Below are positions 57,300-64,000 of a stretch of DNA of 64,000 nt, one piece after another. Each line of letters begins with the position of its first letter. Positions within the stretch are counted from its first letter, which is position 1. A model generated the notes under the pieces. The model was not told the DNA's origin. It saw only the letters and a list, made by a program, of their open reading frames with translations, and made no database searches. This DNA is from Porcincola intestinalis (GTDB lineage Bacteria > Bacillota > Clostridia > Lachnospirales > Lachnospiraceae): positions 1-64,000 of the forward strand of contig NZ_VULZ01000014.1 of NCBI RefSeq assembly GCF_009696445.1, read 5' to 3'. Both the position numbers and the translations under genes were made by a program.

Positions 57300-59318
57300 T
57301 CAGAAGACAATCATTTCATCCTGAATCTCCGCAAATGGTCCTGCAGCCGGCTCGATTCCTCTTGGATGATCGAAATAATCCAGGTTAAATACAATTGGCT
57401 TTCCATCCGGCTCCTCGAACCGCTGTTCAGGTTCAAACGCCATCCCAAGTGTATCGGTCGAAACCACCGGGCATGTTCCCGTCGGAAGAGCTCTCATCAG
57501 GTCCGTCCTCAGCACCATCTGCCCCTGTTCCGATTCCAGAAGTTCAATGTGCACCTGATGTTCTCTGTCCACAATGGCACCCGATTCATGATTGAAAGGC
57601 TGCGCTCCGTTGAAGTAGAGATTGCCGCTTGTCATTACCGGAAGATGGTCATAGTAGAAATCCCGGCACACGCCATCCTGTCCATGATAGCCCGCAAAGG
57701 TCTCCTTATACATCTCTAAATCCGGATAATCGTCATAGGGCTTCGTTCCGCAGACAAACTGATATTCATTCCGACCATAAACGTCGTGTTCCTCTGCATA
57801 GGCAATATAGTCCTTCCGGATCGGTCTCTGGACAAATATATTGTTGTAGAAACGGGCATCTCCGTGAAGAATCGTCATGAACCCTGCCACATCTGTTCCG
57901 TGCGGCACATGGTATGGTGTATAGCGGTTTGTCGGGAACTTCTTCCCACCGTTGTCTGTTCCGCCGCCTACCCATGTAAATGACCCGCAGATCAGATTAT
58001 GGACAAATGCGATCCCCTGCGCGCTGATTCTTGCCGCGCAGTCCGACAGCAGAAGATTGTTGTCAACCAGAGTCGGACCGTGAGAAACCTCTATGAACAG
58101 ATCCTCGCCGAGCGACAGACCTGTTCCGATTCTGGTTCCTTCCGGTGTCGTGTTGTCGTGGAACAGGTTCTGTGTAACCCTTGTCCCCTGGGCCTCCCAG
58201 TCCAGCCAGATTCCTCTTGTACAATGATGAATATGATTTCTCCGGTAGGTCACATCAATGGCGGCATGCATCTTGATTCCGCCGATCTCGGCTCCGGTAA
58301 GATCCTGCTTGTTGTTGATGTGGTGAATCTCGTTGTCCTCAATCAGAGAAAAAACACCGCCAAGATGGCCGACGATTCCCGTCTGTCCGCAGTCATGAAT
58401 ATTGCAGCGCCTGACCACGTGGGAACCGACTGTTTCCCTTGACCATCCTTCCCGCTGCGCCTGGCAGACACAGTCCCTTTGGGTCTGCGTCCCGTCCTTG
58501 AAAAACCAGGTCGACCACTTATTTTCATTTCCCTTCTGAAGATACTTTCCGAGGGAAATACCGCTGCATCTTGAGTCTGAAATCTCGCAGTCCTCTATAA
58601 TCCAGCCCTTTGACCAGTGTGGCCCGACCATCCCGTCCTGGAATGCTGTCGGTGGCGCCCATTGTGTCGCCGCCTGACGGATTACAAATCCAGAGAGCGT
58701 AATATAGCTAATTCCCTCCTTTGATGGGAAGAAGCACCGCCGCCTCACATTGATTTCCACATTCTCTTTGTTCGGATCAGCCCCCTGAAAATTTGCATAG
58801 ATCAGTGTTTCATCTTTCTGCCCGTCCTGGCAGGTATACCACTTGTGTTTTGTAAATGGAACATCCCAGGATTCTTCATAGAAAACCGGGTGAAGCACTT
58901 CGTCAAGCGAGGGTACCTCATACATAGCTTTTCCGTTCAGATAAAGTTCTCCCGTATGAACTGGCTGTGTTGCAAAGTACCAGTCTCCCTTTACGGGCGT
59001 TGTATATGGATTGTAATCTCCGAACACCCCGTTGGAGATATGTGCAAGATAGGTATCTCCCTCATAGTGTTCCCAGCGACCTGTCTTTTCAGCTCCTGTG
59101 ATGATTGCTTTTCCCTTTTCCAGAGAGCGGTAGGTGATGCGGTGCCTGTCGTCTGTACCGCCCACTGCTGGATCTACCTCTTCACGATAGACGCCCGGAA
59201 GGACCGAAATCACATCCCCCGGCACCGCACAAGCCGCAGCTTCCCCGATGGTTCTGAATGGGTGATTTCTGGAGCCATCGCCCGATCTGAGTGCGGTTGA
59301 TGATACAAAATATTCCAT
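57300..59318 (-). CDS. GH120 beta-xylosidase (paralog 2)
   Basis: The 672-residue protein aligns along its length with paralog 1: PGVYREEVDP, FGDYNPYTTPVKGDWYF, YANFQGADPNKENVEINVRR, HWSKGWIIEDCEIS, and EIGGIKMHAAIDVTYRRNHI. The catalytic pair is Asp373 in LDWEAQGTR and Glu410 in LFIEVSHGP. Its sequence is closer than paralog 1 to the classical pattern (GADPN, GHLGG). Two intracellular GH120 enzymes in one locus suggest different chain-length or side-chain preferences. It is upstream of the dehydrogenase and downstream of the ABC genes. Confidence 0.87.
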   Translation of the reverse strand: MEYFVSSTALRSGDGSRNHPFRTIGEAAACAVPGDVISVLPGVYREEVDPAVGGTDDRHRITYRSLEKGKAIITGAEKTGRWEHYEGDTYLAHISNGVFGDYNPYTTPVKGDWYFATQPVHTGELYLNGKAMYEVPSLDEVLHPVFYEESWDVPFTKHKWYTCQDGQKDETLIYANFQGADPNKENVEINVRRRCFFPSKEGISYITLSGFVIRQAATQWAPPTAFQDGMVGPHWSKGWIIEDCEISDSRCSGISLGKYLQKGNENKWSTWFFKDGTQTQRDCVCQAQREGWSRETVGSHVVRRCNIHDCGQTGIVGHLGGVFSLIEDNEIHHINNKQDLTGAEIGGIKMHAAIDVTYRRNHIHHCTRGIWLDWEAQGTRVTQNLFHDNTTPEGTRIGTGLSLGEDLFIEVSHGPTLVDNNLLLSDCAARISAQGIAFVHNLICGSFTWVGGGTDNGGKKFPTNRYTPYHVPHGTDVAGFMTILHGDARFYNNIFVQRPIRKDYIAYAEEHDVYGRNEYQFVCGTKPYDDYPDLEMYKETFAGYHGQDGVCRDFYYDHLPVMTSGNLYFNGAQPFNHESGAIVDREHQVHIELLESEQGQMVLRTDLMRALPTGTCPVVSTDTLGMAFEPEQRFEEPDGKPIVFNLDYFDHPRGIEPAAGPFAEIQDEMIVF

Positions 59319-59361
59319 GTTGTCTCCCTGTTTGAATGACTTTTGGACCTGCTGTTCGCAT

Positions 59362-60201
59362 TCATCCCTTGACGGCGCCCGCCATCATGCCCTTGATCAG
59401 CTTGTCCTGTCCGAAAATGAATACAATGATCATCGGCAGGATCGATATGAACAGCACCGTCAGAATCATCGGTGTATTCATGGTGTACTGCCCCTGGAAC
59501 TCATTGACAGCAAGCGGAAGCGTTCTGTTAGCTGCGCTCTGTGTCAATGTCAAAGCAAAGCTGAATTCATTCCAGATATTGACGCCATCATAGATGACAA
59601 GTGTTGCCAGGCCTGGCTTCACAAGCGGAAGCATCACTTTTCCAAACATCTGATATCTGCCGCAGCCGTCAATCTCCGCCGCTTCCTCCAGCTCCTTCGG
59701 GATCGTTGCCATGAAGGTTGTCAGAATGAATACAGAAATCGGAAGATTGAATGCCACATATGGTCCGATCAATGCCCAGATACTATCGTACAGGCCTGTT
59801 TTCACACTCATCAGATACAGTGGAAGAAGCGTGATATGAATCGGAATCGACATGCAGGCAACGATGAATCCATGTATCGGTTTGTTCATCCTGAACTTCC
59901 ATCTGGAAAGCGGATAGGAAGCAAACGCACTGAATGAAAGAAGGATCACCAGCGTAACGACCAGAACAACCAGGGAATTCAGAATGTATCTCCAGATTCT
60001 TCCGGATTCAAACAGGGCTTTGTAATTGCCCAGATAAAATCCTTCCGGAAGTGCAAATACCCCATTGTTCATCATTTCAAACTGCTGCTTAAACGTGCTC
60101 ATGATCAGAAAGACCAGAGGGGTCAGACAGATCAGGAACCAGAGAACCACCAGAACCGCAACAATGATGGATGACGGTCTGAACTTTTTCTTTGAATTCA
60201 T
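59362..60201 (-). CDS. xylo-oligosaccharide ABC permease (MalG-type)
   Basis: The 279-residue protein has six helices and the EAA motif EAAEIDGCGRYQMFGKVMLP near residue 190. The C-terminus is KLIKGMMAGAVKG, as in CUT1 family MalG-like permeases. It is three bases downstream of the MalF-type partner and 43 bases upstream of a GH120 gene. As in the other sugar operon, no ATPase gene is present. The substrate is inferred from the flanking GH120 enzymes. Confidence 0.9.
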   Translation of the reverse strand: MNSKKKFRPSSIIVAVLVVLWFLICLTPLVFLIMSTFKQQFEMMNNGVFALPEGFYLGNYKALFESGRIWRYILNSLVVLVVTLVILLSFSAFASYPLSRWKFRMNKPIHGFIVACMSIPIHITLLPLYLMSVKTGLYDSIWALIGPYVAFNLPISVFILTTFMATIPKELEEAAEIDGCGRYQMFGKVMLPLVKPGLATLVIYDGVNIWNEFSFALTLTQSAANRTLPLAVNEFQGQYTMNTPMILTVLFISILPMIIVFIFGQDKLIKGMMAGAVKG

Positions 60202-60204
60202 GAC

Positions 60205-61095
60205 TTAGTCCTCCTTCCGGTTGAGCAGTCTCATCGTCACAATCGCGATGAGCGAAATCAGGATAAACATGCCGCAGGCAAGTGTGGATGCATATCCGTT
60301 TCTATGGGATTCAAATGCCATGGAATACATGTAGGTTGCCATGAGCTCTGAAGCATGGCTTGGTCCGCCCTTTGTAAGAACATAGACCAGATCGAAGTAC
60401 TTCAATGAACCGACCATGGATAGAATCACCGCGCTCTTGATGGTCGGTTTCAGAAGCGGCAATGCAACTCTCCAGAAATACTGTCTTTCCGTTGCTCCGT
60501 CAATCATCGCTGCTTCCTTGACATCCTCGGATAATCCGCTGTATCCGGCCAGGTAATAGACCATATAGAATGGTGTAAACTGCCATGAAATAATGAAGAT
60601 GCAGGTCAGAAGAACCTTCCCCGGGTTTCCGAGCAGGTCCACTCTTCCTCCTCCGAACAGCTGGGACAATCCTGTGACAAAACCTGTGTTTGCATCCAGT
60701 GCATAGCGGAACAGGTAGCCGATTGCAACCGAGCTCATGAGCATCGGGATGAACCAGATGACCTTTGCCACATTCCCCTTGCGTCCGACCTTGTCCAGCC
60801 AGGTTGCAAGGGCGATACCGATCGGCATCTGAATACAAATTGACAGCACCATCACGATCAGGTTGTTTCCAAATGCCTTCCAAAACACCTTATCGTGGAA
60901 CATTTCCTTCCAGTTGCCGAAACCAACGAACAGTTTGTCCGTAATGCCGTTCCAGTCATATGCACTCGTCGCAAAAGAATCGATGATCGGATAGATAATA
61001 AAAATTGCGATCACAAGCAGCGCCGGAAACAGGAATACTGTCGAAGCCACTGCAATGGATTTCTTTCGTCTGAATGCGAGAGAAGTCTGCTGCAT
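60205..61095 (-). CDS. xylo-oligosaccharide ABC permease (MalF-type)
   Basis: The ATG at 61095 (MQQTSLAFRRKKSIAV) follows AGAGGGAAAG; the open frame extends 21 codons further without conserved sequence. The 296-residue product has six helices (VFLFPALLVIAIFIIYPIID first) and the EAA motif EAAMIDGATERQYFWRVALP. It is preceded by a hairpin at 61144-61178 after the binding-protein gene. It forms the pore with the MalG-type partner. Confidence 0.9.
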   Translation of the reverse strand: MQQTSLAFRRKKSIAVASTVFLFPALLVIAIFIIYPIIDSFATSAYDWNGITDKLFVGFGNWKEMFHDKVFWKAFGNNLIVMVLSICIQMPIGIALATWLDKVGRKGNVAKVIWFIPMLMSSVAIGYLFRYALDANTGFVTGLSQLFGGGRVDLLGNPGKVLLTCIFIISWQFTPFYMVYYLAGYSGLSEDVKEAAMIDGATERQYFWRVALPLLKPTIKSAVILSMVGSLKYFDLVYVLTKGGPSHASELMATYMYSMAFESHRNGYASTLACGMFILISLIAIVTMRLLNRKED

Positions 61096-61143
61096 CTTTC
61101 CCTCTCTTTCTCTCTGCACTTCTTTCTGCAGGCCATTTCCGAA

Positions 61144-61178
61144 AGATGGGGTTGCCACTCCTCATGGCAGCCCCATCT
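61144..61178 (-). terminator. intercistronic hairpin after the binding-protein gene
   Basis: AGATGGGG-T-TGCCA pairs with TGGCA-G-CCCCATCT around seven bases. There is no T run. It is placed like the hairpin at 45921-45959 in the other sugar operon. Confidence 0.65.
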
Positions 61179-61224
61179 TATAATCATCTATAAGTAAATC
61201 ACGGATCAGGCAGCCGCCCGGTCA

Positions 61225-62556
61225 TCAGGCCTCTGTCTCAGCTGACTCTGCCTCAGTCGACGCTGTTCCCTTCTTTGAAAGGTAAGCGGTCATTGCATCC
61301 TGAAGCTCCTTGTCTGCCTCGGCCGGTGTGATTGTCTTTCCGAAAATTTCCTGGCTGGTTGTCTTGTGAACCTCCGCAACCTCGCTCGGCAGATACTGGT
61401 CATACCAGAGCTGGATGCCCTTTGCCTTGCTGATCGTATCCAGGACTTCCTGGACAACCGGGTCGCTTGTCTTAAAGGACTTCAGCGGGATAATCTTTGC
61501 AAGATCGGTACGTTCCTTTACTGCCTCATCATCAAGCAGGGACTGAATGACCTTGAAGGCTGCTTCCTTGTCGGCGCACTTATTCGACACAACATAGAGG
61601 TTGTCACCGATGGTGCCGAGGCAGAGAGACTGATCCGCCTTCGAATCCGGAATCTCCGGGAACGGGAAGAATCCAAGCTTCCCGTCGTCAAGGAACTGCT
61701 TGTTCTCACCGGCAATGGTCATCGTGAACCAGGAGCCCATCAGATCCATCGCTGCGCTTCCTGTATAGAACAGCGCACGTGCCTGGCCGGAGTCATCATC
61801 CATGCCGTTGAATCCGTCACAGAAGTATCCCTTGTCGACCCAATCCTGAATCTTGGTTCCGGCGAACTCGAATGCATCATTCTCGAAAGAGCCCTTGCCC
61901 GCTGCCGCATCAGCAAATGGCTCCAGTCCGCCATAGCGGGTCGCCAGATACTGGAAAAACATCGAGCCCGTCCACTTTGTCGCGTTAGCAAGTGCAAACG
62001 GAGCCACGCCATTTTCGACAAGCGTGTCACAGATCTTCTCAAGATCATCAAGTGTCTTCGGCTCCTCAAGATTGTATTTATCGAACACATCCTTGTTGTA
62101 GAAGATTCCGGCAACGGAGATGTTCTCAACAGGAGCTGCCCAGATCTTATCCTTGTAGGTGCACTGTGCGATGCCGGCATCCACGAACTGATCCTTGTAG
62201 TTGTCCTTGTTCATGTATTCTGTCAGATCTGCGATCAGTCCCTGATCCGCGTAATCGTACATCGTCTGTCCGCCCCAGGTAATGAAGATATCCGGGAGGG
62301 TTCCGGCCTGCGCCGCGAGAGATACATCTGTCTTGAATGTATCATTCTGCTTCTGGACAACCTCGACGTCATAATCCGGGTTCGCCTCCATGAAGCGGTC
62401 GACAGAACCCTGAATGACATTCGCCATCTCGCCTGTCTGGATATGCCAGAGTGTCAGCTTGGTCTTTCCGGCTGCCTGTACTGTTGTCATGGATCCTGCC
62501 ATCAGAGACAGGAGCATCGTTCCGCTGAGAACTGCAGATATCGCTTTCCGATTCAT
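61225..62556 (-). CDS. xylo-oligosaccharide ABC substrate-binding protein
   Basis: The ATG at 62556 follows TATGGAGGATAAG and begins a signal peptide (MNRKAISAVLSGTMLLSLMA, AxA site in TVQAAGK). The 443-residue product has the CUT1 solute-binding fold: KLTLWHIQTGEMANVIQGSV, DIFITWGGQTMYDYADQGLI, and later GSAAMDLMGSWFTMTIAGEN. No lipobox Cys is found, which is unusual for a Gram-positive binding protein. It may stay anchored by its uncleaved signal. It is the first gene of the leftward operon and is divergent from the AraC regulator. Confidence 0.88.
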   Translation of the reverse strand: MNRKAISAVLSGTMLLSLMAGSMTTVQAAGKTKLTLWHIQTGEMANVIQGSVDRFMEANPDYDVEVVQKQNDTFKTDVSLAAQAGTLPDIFITWGGQTMYDYADQGLIADLTEYMNKDNYKDQFVDAGIAQCTYKDKIWAAPVENISVAGIFYNKDVFDKYNLEEPKTLDDLEKICDTLVENGVAPFALANATKWTGSMFFQYLATRYGGLEPFADAAAGKGSFENDAFEFAGTKIQDWVDKGYFCDGFNGMDDDSGQARALFYTGSAAMDLMGSWFTMTIAGENKQFLDDGKLGFFPFPEIPDSKADQSLCLGTIGDNLYVVSNKCADKEAAFKVIQSLLDDEAVKERTDLAKIIPLKSFKTSDPVVQEVLDTISKAKGIQLWYDQYLPSEVAEVHKTTSQEIFGKTITPAEADKELQDAMTAYLSKKGTASTEAESAETEA

Positions 62557-62687
62557 CTTATCCTCCATACATAATTCGCAAAAAATCATTCTTATCCGCG
62601 GCGGACTGGCCACCCCGCCACGTGAAATTCCGGCTGCAGCTTGTTCCTTTCGGTGACAACATCCTATCAGATCACTCCGATACCTTC

Positions 62688-62720
62688 TATCAATTTTCTT
62701 TGACATATATCAGTTTTCTT
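62688..62720. promoter_or_regulatory. direct-repeat site for the AraC-type regulator
   Basis: TATCAATTTTCTT (62688-62700) and TATCAGTTTTCTT (62708-62720) are direct repeats 20 bases apart in the space between the divergent regulator and binding-protein genes. AraC-family dimers usually bind direct repeats about two helical turns apart. Confidence 0.6.
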
Positions 62721-62811
62721 GGTATATTTCTTGTCTGAAATGCAGCATCATGACATAAAACAGGTGTAAATCTTGTTCATTTCCACGATGTTCACAAAGG
62801 AGGACTATGCA

Positions 62812-63672
62812 ATGAGGCCACAACCGGAAACGTCTCCCCGCAATTCAGACAGGGCTGTAACCGCGATGCTTGGCGAAACCAGACGGGACAAGGAGATCAT
62901 GAATGTTGTGCTGGAAAAGCAGGCGCGTATTCAGTTTTCATACATCGCGCGATCTGCCGTCCACAATCCATATGACGAAGAGGTCCGCCAATACACCAGT
63001 ATTGAGAACGGCGACAAGGATAGTTATCTCAGAAGCATCCGTGAAGCTTACACAGGAGAGCTGGGAACCCTCTCGGATGACCCGATTCGAAATGAGCGAA
63101 ACATGGCGATCGTCAATATCACGCTGGCATGCCGCGCAGCCATGCGGGCAGGCATCAACCCTGAAGTCGCCTATTCCCTTTCCGATGCAGAAATCCAATA
63201 TTGCGAAGTATTAACTGATGTCCGGGAACTGAACCGCTACCGAAGCCTGTGCGAGCTGTTATTTCTGAATCTGGTTCATGAAAAAAAAGAAAGGGAACGG
63301 ATGAAGAATGCCCCGGTTCCCCGGAAGGGGAGCCCGGAGCTGACTGTTGAAAGCTGCAAGGAATATATTGCCTGTCATCTGCATGAGAAAATACTGATCC
63401 GGGACATTGCAAAAGAATTGTTTGTCAATGCCGATTACCTGTCCGATATTTTTCATAAAAAGACCGGAACGACCATCACCCAGTATATCCGCCAGCATAA
63501 GGTACAGCTCATCTCCAACATGCTCACCTACTCCGACTACAGTTACCTGGAAATTGCCACCTACTTCGGTTATTCCTCCCAAAGCCATCTGGGCTCTGTT
63601 TTCCGGAAGGAAACAGGCATGACGCTTCAGCAGTACAGGGCAAAATACCATGTCAGAGAATTCCGCAAGTGA
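62812..63672 (+). CDS. AraC-family transcriptional regulator
   Basis: The ATG at 62812 follows AAGGAGG by eight bases. The 286-residue product has a helical N-terminal domain with no clear cupin motif (LEKQARIQFSYIARSAVHNP, YCEVLTDVRELNRYRSLCEL). A C-terminal AraC DNA-binding domain follows with two HTHs (ILIRDIAKELFVNADYLSDI, then SYLEIATYFGYSSQSHLGSV and FRKETGMTLQQYRAKY). It faces the xylan-oligosaccharide operon across a promoter region with direct repeats and is its probable activator. Confidence 0.9.
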   Translation: MRPQPETSPRNSDRAVTAMLGETRRDKEIMNVVLEKQARIQFSYIARSAVHNPYDEEVRQYTSIENGDKDSYLRSIREAYTGELGTLSDDPIRNERNMAIVNITLACRAAMRAGINPEVAYSLSDAEIQYCEVLTDVRELNRYRSLCELLFLNLVHEKKERERMKNAPVPRKGSPELTVESCKEYIACHLHEKILIRDIAKELFVNADYLSDIFHKKTGTTITQYIRQHKVQLISNMLTYSDYSYLEIATYFGYSSQSHLGSVFRKETGMTLQQYRAKYHVREFRK

Positions 63673-63776
63673 CAATCCGTCATTCACTCTGCCTGCTCTT
63701 GACGATCCGGCTTTCCTGTGACAGAGTGGTAGCATCATGAAACAGCTTTGAAACGGATCAAAATTGGATCAGGATT

Positions 63777-63802
63777 CAGGTGCCTGGATGCTCAGGCACC
63801 TG
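63777..63802. terminator. perfect hairpin between AraC gene and next gene
   Basis: CAGGTGCCTG (63777-63786) and CAGGCACCTG (63793-63802) form a 10-bp stem around GATGCT. No T run follows, so termination is uncertain. Confidence 0.5.
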
Positions 63803-63823
63803 GAAACAGTCAGGAGTCGGAAA

Positions 63824-64000
63824 ATGGAGCGTGTGCGCAAGGTTCTTGTAGGGTTCTCTGAGGTGATTGAGGTCGTCCTCGCAATCGGGGTTGCGGTTCT
63901 TCTGGTGATGGATATCATCGGCCTTCTCCCGAAAATCGGCGCCTTCTGGGCTGTCCGCGGAGATGCCGAGGAGTTCTCGAAGCTGCTCAGCTCCGTCCTG
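63824..64000 (+). CDS. membrane protein, N-terminal part
   Basis: A frame starts at the ATG at 63824 after CAGGAGTCGG and stays open to the end of the window (59 codons). It starts MERVRKVLVGFSEVIEVVLA and continues IGVAVLLVMDIIGLLPKIGAFW, so one membrane helix is certain. A SSVL at the edge may begin a second segment. The small part does not allow assignment to a family; a PsiE-like multi-helix protein is possible. Confidence 0.55.
   Translation, partial: MERVRKVLVGFSEVIEVVLAIGVAVLLVMDIIGLLPKIGAFWAVRGDAEEFSKLLSSVL

Noticed and set aside
61366-62574. A 402-codon rightward open frame opposite the binding-protein gene
   Set aside because: It is antisense to a clear substrate-binding protein and shows no domain pattern of its own.
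1-64000. tRNA or rRNA genes
   Set aside because: No tRNA cloverleaf or rRNA-like stretch was recognised on reading either strand; this was by eye and not by a scanning program.

Overview
The window looks like a chromosome segment from a gut-type Clostridia species, most probably a Lachnospiraceae. That placement is an inference from gene content: an anaerobic ribonucleotide reductase pair, a T-box leader, a Tad pilus locus of the Firmicutes type, two sugar ABC importers without their own ATPase, GH120 enzymes, and Clostridia-style large serine recombinases. The right-hand 37 kb is GC-rich host DNA. The left-hand 27 kb is more AT-rich, with different codon use, and is a stack of nested mobile elements.

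Mobile island (1 to about 26964). Positions 1 to about 7989 are one end of a prophage. Its leftward early operon holds a Cro-like regulator, small proteins, a DNA methylase broken by an in-frame TGA, an SMC-like ATPase and a Sak4-like ATPase. Its rightward lysogeny genes are a LexA/CI-type repressor, a secreted protein and a large serine integrase. The prophage abuts a short stub that reads like the start of another recombinase gene, so it appears to have inserted into the integration module of a second element. That second element (about 7990 to 26964) carries a large serine recombinase, a protein built from two catalytically degenerate recombinase domains, a SHOCT-like protein, an excisionase, a repressor with three matching operators, a Hin-type recombinase, a type I restriction-modification system, a MobC/relaxase/DUF6040 transfer module with an oriT-like region, and a 995-residue family B DNA polymerase. 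A third, smaller insertion of about 2.5 kb, carrying a Mef-like efflux pump behind an attenuator-type leader, splits the specificity gene hsdS. The second element itself ends inside cpaF (tadA), of which only the 3' part remains at 26965-27327.

Host region (27 to 64 kb). Tad pilus genes (tadB, tadC, prepilin peptidase, a CpaE/TadZ-like protein) are interspersed with a nucleoside hydrolase and a beta-propeller protein. Then come gpsA, a MATE pump, aspS, nrdG/nrdD with candidate NrdR boxes, a DUF1858 protein, and a LacI-controlled alpha-glucan operon (GH13 enzyme, binding protein, two permeases). A candidate leucine T-box leader precedes a DUF8052-like gene and the carbon-starvation transporter cstA. 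The window closes with a xylo-oligosaccharide locus: two intracellular GH120 beta-xylosidases flank a polyol dehydrogenase, followed by an ABC importer and a divergent AraC regulator with direct-repeat sites.

The observation most worth following is the second element: a relaxase-bearing integrative element that encodes its own family B DNA polymerase together with a type I restriction system, an arrangement reminiscent of pipolins but with a different recombination and transfer module.
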